This document shows, piece by piece, positions 27,334 through 35,842 of a stretch of DNA of 42,909 nucleotides. The position numbers were made by a program, and so were the translations under genes. Numbering within the stretch: position 1 is the stretch's first letter; every line of letters starts with the position of its first letter. This DNA is from Acidobacteriaceae bacterium (GTDB lineage Bacteria > Acidobacteriota > Terriglobia > Terriglobales > Acidobacteriaceae). The stretch spans positions 1 through 42,909 of the forward strand of contig JASHQE010000155.1 of the NCBI GenBank assembly GCA_030037705.1. The letters run 5' to 3'. Under the pieces are notes generated by a model. That model did no database searches and had not been told where the DNA came from. It was given only the letters and a program-made list of their open reading frames with translations.

Positions 27334-28266
27334 ATGGACTTTGAACAACTGCGAACATTCTTACAGGTTTGCAGGCTGAAAAGCTTTTCCCGCGCTGCGG
27401 AGAAGCTGGGCATGACGCAGCCTGCGATCTCAGCCCAGATTCGCTCTTTGGAAAAGGAAGTCGGCGCGCGTCTGTTCGACCGCGACGGCGGTAAGGTTAC
27501 CTTCACCGCAGCAGGCCGGCTCTTCGAGCCCTTCGCCGAGCACTGCCTGCAGTGCCAGAGCCATATTGTGGTTGCAGTCAATGAGCTCTATCGCTCTGCG
27601 CGCGGCGAGGTCTCAGTAAGCGCGAGCGAGGCCACGAGCCTTTACGTGCTGCCGCCGGTGCTGGCCCAGTACAAGAAGCACTACACGCGCGTCAATCTGA
27701 ATATTGTGCGCGCTGAGCATTTGCGCTCGCTCGAATCGGTGTTGAATCGCGATGTGGACTTCGCCGTCGTGTCGATGCCGGTAAAAGATCCGCGCCTGGT
27801 TGTGCAGGTGATCCACCGCGACGAAATTGTGCTCGCGGTCGCCCCGACGCATCCTCTGGGCCGGCGCGAAACCATCAAGCTCGATGAGATGCTCCAGTAT
27901 CCCTTGCTGCTGCTCAAGCAGGGAAGACAACGGACCCTGATCAACAACTTCCTTGACCAATTCGATGCGCGTCCCCGCATTGCCATGGAACTGGATTCGA
28001 GCGAGCTGCTCAAGCGGCTGATTTGCGCGGAACTCGGGATGGGCTTCTTGCCGCGCGCCAACATCATGGATGATGTGCATGCCGGTTTGTTGAAAGTGAT
28101 CAAGGTGGAAGGCATGCGATTGCACCGTGAGCTTGCTCTGATCTTTCGCAAAGACCGCACTCTGACGCATGCGGCTCATGCCTTTCTCGAGATCGCGGTC
28201 AGTGGAACCGCATTGGCTTCGTACCCTCCTGTGCGCGCTGCACGGCCGGTGCGGGTCGCACGGTAA
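27334..28266 (+). CDS. LysR family transcriptional regulator
   Basis: A 310-aa regulator. Residues 1-60 are the winged HTH (MDFEQLRTFLQVCRLKSFSR... QPAISAQIRSLEKEVGARLFDR), and residues about 90-290 are the periplasmic-binding-like effector domain. The start at ATG 27334 gives the normal LysR N-terminus; the open frame extends 32 codons further upstream without family similarity, and an ATG at 27325 is a close alternative. It sits between the guanidine/urea enzymes and the matching importer, so it may sense pathway substrate or nitrogen status and control both blocks. That is inference; it could equally control the GPx-like gene or the propeller gene 22 bases downstream. The C-terminal tail is basic and low in complexity. 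Confidence 0.88.
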   Translation: MDFEQLRTFLQVCRLKSFSRAAEKLGMTQPAISAQIRSLEKEVGARLFDRDGGKVTFTAAGRLFEPFAEHCLQCQSHIVVAVNELYRSARGEVSVSASEATSLYVLPPVLAQYKKHYTRVNLNIVRAEHLRSLESVLNRDVDFAVVSMPVKDPRLVVQVIHRDEIVLAVAPTHPLGRRETIKLDEMLQYPLLLLKQGRQRTLINNFLDQFDARPRIAMELDSSELLKRLICAELGMGFLPRANIMDDVHAGLLKVIKVEGMRLHRELALIFRKDRTLTHAAHAFLEIAVSGTALASYPPVRAARPVRVAR

Positions 28267-28288
28267 AAGGAATTCTCAGGAGAGAAGA

Positions 28289-29302
28289 ATGAAACGAATT
28301 CCGGCATCCTACGCAGTGATTTTGCTCGGCAGTATCTGCCTTTTCGCGCTGGCGCCGTCTGCCGTGCGCGCCCAGGATCCTGACAAGAAGCCGAAGTTCC
28401 CGCCCAAAACAGGCGTCCAGACGCCCGGCGTGCAGCACGATATCTCTGAGCTGAGTCCCGTTGCCACATTTTCCGTGGCTGGCCATCCGGATTGGATGGC
28501 CGTCTCCGATGGCGGTGTGTGGGTTACGAGTTCTATCGCAAACCACGTTGTATGGCTCGATGCCGCGACCAACCAGCCAGGAACGATTGTGACTGTTGCG
28601 AAGCCTTGCGCGGGCCTGGCGATTGGCTTCGGCAGTCTTTGGATTCCGAGTTGCGGCGATCACACGGTCCTCCGTGTTGACGTGAAGACGGGCGCTTTGC
28701 AGGCGACGATTCCCGCCGGGCCCGCCGATTCCGAAGGCGGAATCGCCGTGGGCGCTGGCAGCATCTGGATTGTCACTTCAAAAGAAAGTGATCTCGTCCG
28801 CATTGATCCAGAGAGGAATGCCGTCAGCGCCCGTATTCGCATCCCTCCCGGCTCCTTCAATCCAATCTTCGCCAACGATTCGATCTGGGTTAGCTCCAAT
28901 CAGGGTGGAACCCTGGTGCGCGTCAATCCCGCAACCAATGCAGTCATCGGCCAGACACCAGTGGGACCCATGCCGCGATTTCTCACCGTGGGCGCCGGGG
29001 CAATCTGGGTGCTCAACCAGGGGGACGGCACGATTGCGCGCGTCGATGCTTCCACGGGCAAACGCACCGCTCTGATTGCCGCAGGAATTCCCGGATTCGG
29101 CGGTGAGATCGCCTTTGGCGAGGGCGCCGTGTGGGCAACCGTCTTTGATTTTCCGATCACTCGTATCGACGCCGAGACCAATGCAGTCACGAGCCAGTGG
29201 CATGGCGCTGGTGGTGACAGTATTCGCTGCGGACTCGGCTCCATCTGGCTCAGCAGCTACACCGGCGCCAAGGTCTCGCGATTGCCCGTTCCCACACACT
29301 GA
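28289..29302 (+). CDS. Secreted YncE/Vgb-like beta-propeller protein
   Basis: A 337-aa protein with a signal peptide ending at VRAQ (about residue 27) and then a proline/lysine-rich linker. About six repeats follow of the form G-x-G-S/A-I/L-W-I/V ... V/T-R-V/I-D (for example GFGSLWIPSCGDHTVLRVD, GAGSIWIV, GAGAIWVL). These are typical of YncE/virginiamycin-B-lyase-type propellers. No catalytic residues can be assigned, and most relatives are of unknown function, probably ligand binding in the periplasm. The start is ATG 28289, seven bases after AGGAG. With only 22 bases after the LysR stop it is likely co-transcribed with the regulator, and it precedes the importer genes by 308 bases. Confidence 0.82.
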   Translation: MKRIPASYAVILLGSICLFALAPSAVRAQDPDKKPKFPPKTGVQTPGVQHDISELSPVATFSVAGHPDWMAVSDGGVWVTSSIANHVVWLDAATNQPGTIVTVAKPCAGLAIGFGSLWIPSCGDHTVLRVDVKTGALQATIPAGPADSEGGIAVGAGSIWIVTSKESDLVRIDPERNAVSARIRIPPGSFNPIFANDSIWVSSNQGGTLVRVNPATNAVIGQTPVGPMPRFLTVGAGAIWVLNQGDGTIARVDASTGKRTALIAAGIPGFGGEIAFGEGAVWATVFDFPITRIDAETNAVTSQWHGAGGDSIRCGLGSIWLSSYTGAKVSRLPVPTH

Positions 29303-29610
29303 TGCGCGGCGATCCTGTAGTAATTCCTCAATAAACTTCGAGAAGGTACTGTTGATCATCTGGTTATCTGTGCGGCCCAGCTTCCGCTCAGGTGGCGCAG
29401 ATGTCTGCATGTTCCCGAAGCCATGCAAATTTGCCGCGAAAGCATCGTGGAATCCCCGCTCCCGTCGCGCGGAATCGACGAACCTTATGTGCCGTATAAA
29501 TAACTTGAATAATCATGGTTCTGCCTCTAAGAGTGGGTTAAAGTTCTAGCAAGCAAAGCTACTTTCTCGCGCCGACCATAACTCAATTCAACGGATAAGG
29601 GTGGAAGGAT
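29303..29610. promoter_or_regulatory. 308-base intergenic region upstream of the importer operon
   Basis: No gene is seen. An AT-rich island at 29488-29520 contains TATAAA (29495-29500). A dyad TGCATG-N10-CATGCA lies at 29406-29427. Its right half is part of AGCCATGCA (29419-29427), which also occurs at 19466-19474 upstream of the enzyme operon. No known guanidine riboswitch motif was found. Confidence 0.35.
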
Positions 29611-30717
29611 TTGTACCGGGTTCTTTCAAAGGGGTGGACTCTACTCCGCGGCGTTCTGATTACGGTTGCGCTGCTTATAGCCTCGTTTGCGCTACCGGCA
29701 CAAGCTGAGGCGCCCACATTCACGGTTGGCTGGTCAGTCTACGCGGGCTGGAATCCGTATTTTTACATGGCGCGCTCCGGCATTCTCAAGCGCTGGGCTG
29801 ACAAGTACGGGATCGTCATCAAGGTCCAGCGATTCGATTACGCCGCATCCCTCGATGCGTTCGTCTCCAAGAACATTGACGCCTGCACCATGACCAACAT
29901 GGAGGCGTTGGATATGCCCGCCGCCGCGGGCGTCGACTCTACCTCGGTGATCATCGGCGACTACTCGAACGGCAATGACGCCGTGCTCGCGCGCAACAAT
30001 CTCACCCTGGCGCAACTCCCCGGCCGGTCGATTCTGCTGGTGCAGAAAACCGTCTCCGAGTATCTGCTTGAGCGTGCGATGGTGATCAATGGCCTGAGCG
30101 GGGATTTGCCGCACCTCAAGTTGCTCAACACCAGTGACTCTGACATCGTGGGCGCCTATCTGGGTGATCGCCACAATCAGGTGGCCGTGACCTGGAAGCC
30201 GCTGGTCTCGGAGATTCTTGCGCAGGATTCAGGCGTAAAGGAACTCTTCGATTCTTCGAAGATTCCCGGAGAGATTCTTGATCTTCTCGTTGTCCGCACG
30301 GAAGTGCTCAATCGGCCCGACGGCTCTGGGGTGCGGTTCGCGAAGGCCATTACCGGCGCCTGGTACGAAACGATGGCGGAGTTGACAGGCAGCGGTTCCG
30401 CAGCCGCGCGTGCCATCAGCGGCAGCGCGGCTGCCAGTGACGATAGCGTGGCCTCCTACAAGGAGCAACTGCAGACCACGCATCTGTTCGCATCACCACA
30501 ATCGGCGACGCAGTTCGCCACCGATGCCGCCTTGAAGCAGAAGATGGATCTTGTTCGCCAGTTCTGCTTTCATCACGATCTGCTCGGTCAGAATATTCAT
30601 TCGGTCGACGACGTCGCCATTCTCTATCCCGATGGCAGCATCCAGGGGAAGAAAGACCGCGTGCGCCTGCGCATGGATGCCACATACATGAAACTCGCAG
30701 CGCAAGGGAAGCTCTGA
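29611..30717 (+). CDS. ABC transporter substrate-binding protein of the urea-carboxylase-associated (guanidine) type
   Basis: A 368-aa secreted binding protein with a signal peptide ending near PAQAEA (residue about 33). The mature protein opens with FTVGWSVYAGWNPYFYM. It contains DACTMTNMEALDMPAAAGVD, SNGNDAV, NTSDSDIV, VTWKPLVSEI, SSKIPGEI and GAWYETMAEL. These are the hallmarks of the NitT/TauT-like family that accompanies urea carboxylase and DUF1989 genes. It should deliver guanidine, or possibly urea or a related cation, to the permease. The start is TTG 29611; AAGGG lies about nine bases upstream. The stop overlaps the permease ATG by one base (TGATG). It is split from the enzyme genes by about 3.2 kb carrying three genes. 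Confidence 0.9.
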   Translation: MYRVLSKGWTLLRGVLITVALLIASFALPAQAEAPTFTVGWSVYAGWNPYFYMARSGILKRWADKYGIVIKVQRFDYAASLDAFVSKNIDACTMTNMEALDMPAAAGVDSTSVIIGDYSNGNDAVLARNNLTLAQLPGRSILLVQKTVSEYLLERAMVINGLSGDLPHLKLLNTSDSDIVGAYLGDRHNQVAVTWKPLVSEILAQDSGVKELFDSSKIPGEILDLLVVRTEVLNRPDGSGVRFAKAITGAWYETMAELTGSGSAAARAISGSAAASDDSVASYKEQLQTTHLFASPQSATQFATDAALKQKMDLVRQFCFHHDLLGQNIHSVDDVAILYPDGSIQGKKDRVRLRMDATYMKLAAQGKL

Positions 30718-31589
30718 TGAAAAACGCCTTTCATCCAGCCGATCTCGCGGGCATTCAAGTGCGGCCGTCCCGGTTGTGGACGCAGTCGCTGGGCTGGGTG
30801 CTGTTCCTCCTGGGCATTGCGCTGTATGTAAATCTCTCTGTCGCGCGGCACAAGGAGAATCCCGACGATCGCGTGGCGCCCTCCGCGGCCCAGATCTATC
30901 AGGGAATCAAAACGGCCGCACTTGAACCGGCGGAAGAGGATGATCCTCTCGATCCCGGCGCTACGCTGGCCGAGCGCCTCACGCACAGCATGTTGTGGAA
31001 AGACACTGTGGCCAGTGCGCGCAGGTTTCTTATCGCTCTCGGGCTGCTCGTTCCGGCCATTCTGCTCGGGCTGCACATGGCGATCTTTCCCTACTTTGGC
31101 GCGCTGTTCCAGCGTTTCGTGCTGTTCTTCGATAAGATCGTCGCGCTCTCGCTTCTGCCGATTCTCTTCATCGCCTTTGGCATCGAAGAGTGGTCGAAGA
31201 TCATGCTGATGGTCATCGGCGTCGCGCCCACACTGATCCTCGACAGCTATAACATCGCGCGCAGCGTGCCGCGCGAGCAGATCGTGAAGGCCTTCACGCT
31301 GAAATCCACCAATCTTGACGTGGCCTATCGCGTGGTTCTCAAGCAGGTGCTGCCGCAGATCATCAACAGCGTGCGGCTTAACCTGAAGCCGCTGGCCCTG
31401 TTTCTGTTTGCCGGCGAGATGATTGCCTCGACAGACGGTCTCGCCTATCGCATCGCCATCATGCGCCGTCATATGGGCATGGACATCATTCTTCCTTATG
31501 TGTTGTGGGTAGCGCTGCTCCTGTTTGTTATGGACGCGTTGCTGCGCATCGCCAACCGGAGACTGCATCCTTGGTATCAGCCGCTTTGA
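30717..31589 (+). CDS. ABC transporter permease of the same importer
   Basis: A 290-aa inner-membrane protein of the BPD_transp_1/TauC-like class. The first membrane helix is at about residues 22-38 (SLGWVLFLLGIALYVNL). A hydrophilic periplasmic stretch of about 60 residues follows, then five more helices. The cytoplasmic EAA-type loop is around REQIVKAFTLKSTNLDVAYRVVLKQVLPQI. It forms the channel for the substrate delivered by the preceding binding protein. The ATG overlaps the previous stop by one base, and the gene's end overlaps the ATPase gene, so the three subunits are coupled. Confidence 0.9.
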   Translation: MKNAFHPADLAGIQVRPSRLWTQSLGWVLFLLGIALYVNLSVARHKENPDDRVAPSAAQIYQGIKTAALEPAEEDDPLDPGATLAERLTHSMLWKDTVASARRFLIALGLLVPAILLGLHMAIFPYFGALFQRFVLFFDKIVALSLLPILFIAFGIEEWSKIMLMVIGVAPTLILDSYNIARSVPREQIVKAFTLKSTNLDVAYRVVLKQVLPQIINSVRLNLKPLALFLFAGEMIASTDGLAYRIAIMRRHMGMDIILPYVLWVALLLFVMDALLRIANRRLHPWYQPL

Positions 31590-32506
31590 GGCTCGAAGTC
31601 GAAACCTTTTCCGTTGCCGCGCCTGCCACGCGGCGGACGGAGATCGCGCTGCGCGATGTTTCCGTCGCGTATCCAGCGGGCCGCGAAGGTGTGAAGACGG
31701 TGCTTTCCGGCATTCATCTGGAGATCGCAGCGGGTGAGTTCGTCGTAATTCTCGGCGAGACAGGCTGCGGCAAAAGCACGATGCTGCGCCTGATTCTCGG
31801 CCAGGAGTTTCCTACCGGCGGCACAGTAGAAGTGGATGCAAAACCGGTAAAGCGCATCGACGCGCGCTGCGGCTACGTTCCACAAAAATATTCTCTCTTT
31901 CCTGACCGTACCGTGCTGGGCAACGTGATGTATGGTCCAGAGAATGCGGAGAGCCGCTTCCTGGGCCGTCTTCGTCCATCCTATCTCCGTTTTCGCAAGG
32001 CGCTGCGCGCTGAAGCGTGTGCCTATCTCGAACGCATGGGCCTGCGCCCGCAGGATATGAACAAATATCCGCACCAGCTTTCGGGCGGAATGCAACAGCG
32101 CGTCGCCATCGCGCAGGCGTTGTTGATGCGGCCTCCGGTGCTGTTGATGGACGAAGCCTTCAGCGCGCTCGATCCCTCCACGCGGGCAAGCTTGCAGGAG
32201 CAGCTCCACGCCATCTGGCACGAATCACGGCCTACGGTTGTCTTTGTCACCCACAACACGCAGGAGGCGCTATTGCTCGGCACGCGGCTCATCCTGCTCG
32301 GCCGGCACCAGGAAGATCGCGCGCACAAGAGCAACGTGCTGCTCGATATGGAAATTCCTACCGCCCGGCTGCCTTTTGCCCGGCGTCAGCACAGTCCCGA
32401 ATTTCATGAGCTGCACGAGTATGTGAAGCAGCTGGCGTACAAGTCCTCGTCGATGAATCGCGATGAGGATCTGACACAATCTCTCACCCCGGAAGGCAGT
32501 TTGTGA
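31571..32506 (+). CDS. ABC transporter ATP-binding protein of the same importer
   Basis: A 311-aa ATPase with Walker A GETGCGKST (about residues 62-70), Q-loop in GYVPQKYSLFPDRTVLGNV, signature LSGGMQQRVAIAQ, Walker B VLLMDEAFSALD and H-loop VTHNTQEA. An unusually long C-terminal tail of about 50 residues follows the nucleotide-binding domain. The start is uncertain. TTG 31571 has GGAGA about nine bases upstream. TTG 31586 would overlap the permease TGA but lacks a ribosome site; I take the first. It energises import with the preceding two genes. Its TGA overlaps by one base the ATG of the multihaem DUF1549/DUF1553 gene, an unexpected partner. Confidence 0.88.
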   Translation: MVSAALRLEVETFSVAAPATRRTEIALRDVSVAYPAGREGVKTVLSGIHLEIAAGEFVVILGETGCGKSTMLRLILGQEFPTGGTVEVDAKPVKRIDARCGYVPQKYSLFPDRTVLGNVMYGPENAESRFLGRLRPSYLRFRKALRAEACAYLERMGLRPQDMNKYPHQLSGGMQQRVAIAQALLMRPPVLLMDEAFSALDPSTRASLQEQLHAIWHESRPTVVFVTHNTQEALLLGTRLILLGRHQEDRAHKSNVLLDMEIPTARLPFARRQHSPEFHELHEYVKQLAYKSSSMNRDEDLTQSLTPEGSL

Positions 32507-35500
32507 TGAAGCGTCTTTTGCTGATTGGAGGTGCGTGCGCCGTCGTTGCAAGTGTCGCGGCAATTCCCGGCGATATCGTGTCGGCCTCCGGAGCGCCGGC
32601 TTCCGATCCCGGCTCGCAGCAGTTCTATGCCACGCGCGTGACCGATATTCTCCAGAACAGCTGCGTCGATTGCCATGATGAAACGGCCAAAGGCGGGCTG
32701 CGCCTCGACTCCTACGCTGGAATTCGCAAGGGGGGCGACGACGGAGCCGTGATCGTTCCTGGCGATCCAGACGCCAGTATGTTGATTCAGGCGATCCGGC
32801 GCACCGGCGATCTGAAGATGCCGCCTAAGCACCCGCTCGACCCAGCCGCAGTCGCGGACCTTGAAGCATGGGTGAAGGCCGGCGCAGTCGGTGCCGATCC
32901 TACTCCAGCCGTTGCTCCGTCGGCACCGGACGCATCTGCGCCGCAAGCTTCTTCGGCGCCTGCATCCGCAGCACAGGACTCAATCAAAACTGCGCCGCTA
33001 CCCGCTGCATCACCATCCGTTGACGCGGACTTCTTCGAGAACAAGGTTCGGCCCATCCTGGCCAATAGTTGTTACGATTGCCACTCCGACTCGGCCAGCG
33101 GTGGCCTGCGCCTCGATTCGAAAGATGCTTTCGAAAAAGGCGGTGCACATGGAGCGGAGGTGGTCCCCGGAGATCCCGATCATAGCCGCCTGATTCAGGC
33201 CATCGAGCAGACCGGCTCGCTGAAGATGCCCAAAGGTGGCAAGCTCAAGCCCGAAGAGATTGCCGCCCTAGTGGAATGGGTCAAAGCCGGTGCGAACTGG
33301 CCAGCCAATGCCTCGGCGCCCGCCAATACAACTGCAAGCACGGGCGTCATCACGGAAAAGCAGCGTGAGTTCTGGTCTTTCCAGCCATTGAAGACAGTGC
33401 CCGTGCCCGCCATCGAAGACAAGCGCTATGAGCATTGGGCGAAAACGCCGGTCGACCACTTCATTCTCGCCGGCCTACACTCGGCTGGACTTACTCCCGC
33501 TCCGCAGGCAGACCGGCGCACTTTGATTCGTCGCGCTACATACGATCTCACCGGCCTGCCGCCCAGCGAGCAGGAAGTTGAGGCGTTTGTCAATGACAAG
33601 TCTCCCAACGCGTGGGAGAAAGTTGTAGATCGTCTGCTCGCATCGCCGCGTTACGGCGAGCGCTGGGGACGCCACTGGCTTGACGTCGCGCGCTACTCCG
33701 AAGACGATGTGCGCGGGCTCGATCCCAAAGGCCGCGGTTACATGCCGTTCTCTGGCGCGTACCGTTATCGCGATTGGGTAATCAAGTCCTTCAACGACGA
33801 TCTGCCCTACGACCAGTTCCTGGAGATGCAGCTTGCCGGCGATTTAATGCCGAACAAAACCGAGGCCGAGCGCAATGATAACCTTGTCGCGACAACCTAT
33901 CTCGGCGCTGGCCCATGGGTGTGGGACCAAGCTGAGCCGGTGCAGGGCCGCGCCGACGAGCGCAACGAGCGCGTAGATGCGGTAACGCGCGGAATGCTGG
34001 GTCTGACCGTCGCTTGCGCGCGTTGCCACAACCACAAATACGATCCCATCGCGCAGAAGGATTACTACAGAGTTGTGAGCATCTTCGCCAGCTCTACATA
34101 CAAGGCATACCCGGTGGTTTCACCGACCATGGCCGCCGCGTACGACAAAAAGGTGCTGGATGAAGCCACGCTGCGTGCGGAACTGCGCGATTACACCACG
34201 GATCTGAGCAAGCAACTCGCCGGCGCTCTCGCTATTCAGACTTCGGATTACCTGGTTGCTGCGTGGAATATTCTGGGCAAACCGAAGAAGACCATCGATG
34301 AAGCCTCAGCGAGTGCAAAGCTCGATCCCGAAGTTCTTCAGCGTTGGGTCAATTATCTTGGCAAAGACCACTCTTTCCCCTATCTAAATGATTGGAAGGC
34401 GATGGTCGCCTCGCCTGACAGCACGGAAGCGCAGGCGCGAGTCTTGGGCGATGCCTTCCAGAAGGTGCTCGTGCGCGTGCGCGCCGCCGGTCTCGATATC
34501 GAGCATCAGAACGAGATTCTCAAAGCCAAAAACGATGTGCCCGAACGCCGGCTATTGATTGACACCAATCCGGGCAAGTTCGACACCTTCGATGAGTTCT
34601 GTCCTGGCTGCGAACTGGAGCTGAAGGCCCTTCCTACGGACGAGGCCAAACTCTACCAGGAGGTTTTTGTTACGCAAAGCGGCGATCAGGAGGAGAAGTT
34701 CAAGCCTGGCGTACTGGTCTTTACCGGATGGTCGCTGACCCGCCGGCTCGGTCCCACCTTCCAGGACTACATTGCTGCCCAGCAGAAACAGATCGAAGCA
34801 CTCGACAAAGAAATCAAAGACGCCACGTACCCTTACGTGAACGGCGAGACCGACAAGCCGAAACCGGTAGACGTCAACCTCAACATTCGAGGCAATCCGC
34901 ATTCACTCGGACCCGTCATTCAGCGCGGCTTCATCACGGTGCTCAGCCCGCCCGACGAGAAGCCCTATGCGCAGGGCAGCGGCCGGCTCCAATTCGCTAC
35001 GGATATTGCCAATCATCCGCTGGCGACGCGCGTGATGGTGAACCGGATCTGGAAGTGGCACTTTGGAACCGGCATCGTCAATACGCCGGATAACTTCGGC
35101 GTAATGGGCGACAAGCCTTCGAATCCTGAGCTGCTCGAATATCTTGCTTCAGAGTTCGTGAGTCACGGACGCTCGATCAAGTGGCTGCAGCGTGAGATCA
35201 TGCTCTCCGCTGTCTATCAAACCAGTGTCGACGAGTCGCAGGAAGCGCACGATAAGGACGGCGGCAACCGGCTCTATTCACACTTCAATCGCCAGCGGCT
35301 CGATGCCGAGGAGATTCGCGATGCCATGCTGTTCGTCGCCGGCGATCTCAACCTCAAAGACACGTCTGGCCCGTCGACGGATTTCACTCCGGAAAATCTT
35401 CGCCGCACCGTCTTTTGTAAAGTGAGCCGCTACCGGCTGAATAATTACCTGATGATCTTCGATTTTCCCAACCCAAGCTTCACGGCCGAGCAGCGCTTCT

Positions 35501-35796
35501 CCAGCAATGTGCCGTTGCAGCAGCTCTACTTCATGAATAATTCCTTCGTCTACAAGCAGGCCGGTGTGCTGGCCGACCGCGTGAAGGATGAGCCAAACGA
35601 TGAGACCCGCATCACCAATGTCTACGAGTATGTTTTTCAGCGCAAACCCACGCAACAGGAGTTGCAGTTGGGGCTCAAGTTCTTGAGCACGACCCCGGAC
35701 AAACCGGGCTACACCGTCGTCGGCGAGCCGATCACAGCATGGCATGAATATGCACGCGTGCTGCTCAGCTCAAACGAATTTCAGTTTGTCGATTGA
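32506..35796 (+). CDS. Secreted multihaem PSC1-PSC1-DUF1549-DUF1553 protein (planctomycete-cytochrome type)
   Basis: A 1096-aa protein with a signal peptide (residues about 1-30). Two tandem PSC1 cytochrome domains carry CVDCH (53-57) and CYDCH (189-193), each followed by GGLRLDS and PGDPD...LIQAI. The DUF1549 domain begins near HWAKTPVDHFI and includes RRATYDLTGLPP and RYGERWGRHWLDVARY. A third haem motif, CARCH (504-508), lies in the family block ACARCHNHKYDPI. The DUF1553 domain closes the protein (LATRVMVNRIWKWHFG... QRLDAEEIRDAML). Function in this family is unknown; covalent c-type haem and periplasmic location imply electron transfer or oxidation. ATG 32506 overlaps the ABC ATPase stop by one base, with GGAAGG nine bases upstream. 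Its DUF1501 partner follows after 46 bases. Confidence 0.93.
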   Translation: MKRLLLIGGACAVVASVAAIPGDIVSASGAPASDPGSQQFYATRVTDILQNSCVDCHDETAKGGLRLDSYAGIRKGGDDGAVIVPGDPDASMLIQAIRRTGDLKMPPKHPLDPAAVADLEAWVKAGAVGADPTPAVAPSAPDASAPQASSAPASAAQDSIKTAPLPAASPSVDADFFENKVRPILANSCYDCHSDSASGGLRLDSKDAFEKGGAHGAEVVPGDPDHSRLIQAIEQTGSLKMPKGGKLKPEEIAALVEWVKAGANWPANASAPANTTASTGVITEKQREFWSFQPLKTVPVPAIEDKRYEHWAKTPVDHFILAGLHSAGLTPAPQADRRTLIRRATYDLTGLPPSEQEVEAFVNDKSPNAWEKVVDRLLASPRYGERWGRHWLDVARYSEDDVRGLDPKGRGYMPFSGAYRYRDWVIKSFNDDLPYDQFLEMQLAGDLMPNKTEAERNDNLVATTYLGAGPWVWDQAEPVQGRADERNERVDAVTRGMLGLTVACARCHNHKYDPIAQKDYYRVVSIFASSTYKAYPVVSPTMAAAYDKKVLDEATLRAELRDYTTDLSKQLAGALAIQTSDYLVAAWNILGKPKKTIDEASASAKLDPEVLQRWVNYLGKDHSFPYLNDWKAMVASPDSTEAQARVLGDAFQKVLVRVRAAGLDIEHQNEILKAKNDVPERRLLIDTNPGKFDTFDEFCPGCELELKALPTDEAKLYQEVFVTQSGDQEEKFKPGVLVFTGWSLTRRLGPTFQDYIAAQQKQIEALDKEIKDATYPYVNGETDKPKPVDVNLNIRGNPHSLGPVIQRGFITVLSPPDEKPYAQGSGRLQFATDIANHPLATRVMVNRIWKWHFGTGIVNTPDNFGVMGDKPSNPELLEYLASEFVSHGRSIKWLQREIMLSAVYQTSVDESQEAHDKDGGNRLYSHFNRQRLDAEEIRDAMLFVAGDLNLKDTSGPSTDFTPENLRRTVFCKVSRYRLNNYLMIFDFPNPSFTAEQRFSSNVPLQQLYFMNNSFVYKQAGVLADRVKDEPNDETRITNVYEYVFQRKPTQQELQLGLKFLSTTPDKPGYTVVGEPITAWHEYARVLLSSNEFQFVD

Positions 35797-35842
35797 TTGA
35801 ACAGAAGCGGGCCGGCGTTCAGCGCCCGCAGAGGAGACGAAG

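Noticed and set aside
29393..29409. Sigma-54-like TGGCGC...CTGC upstream of the importer operon
   Set aside because: The GG and GC elements are one base too far apart.
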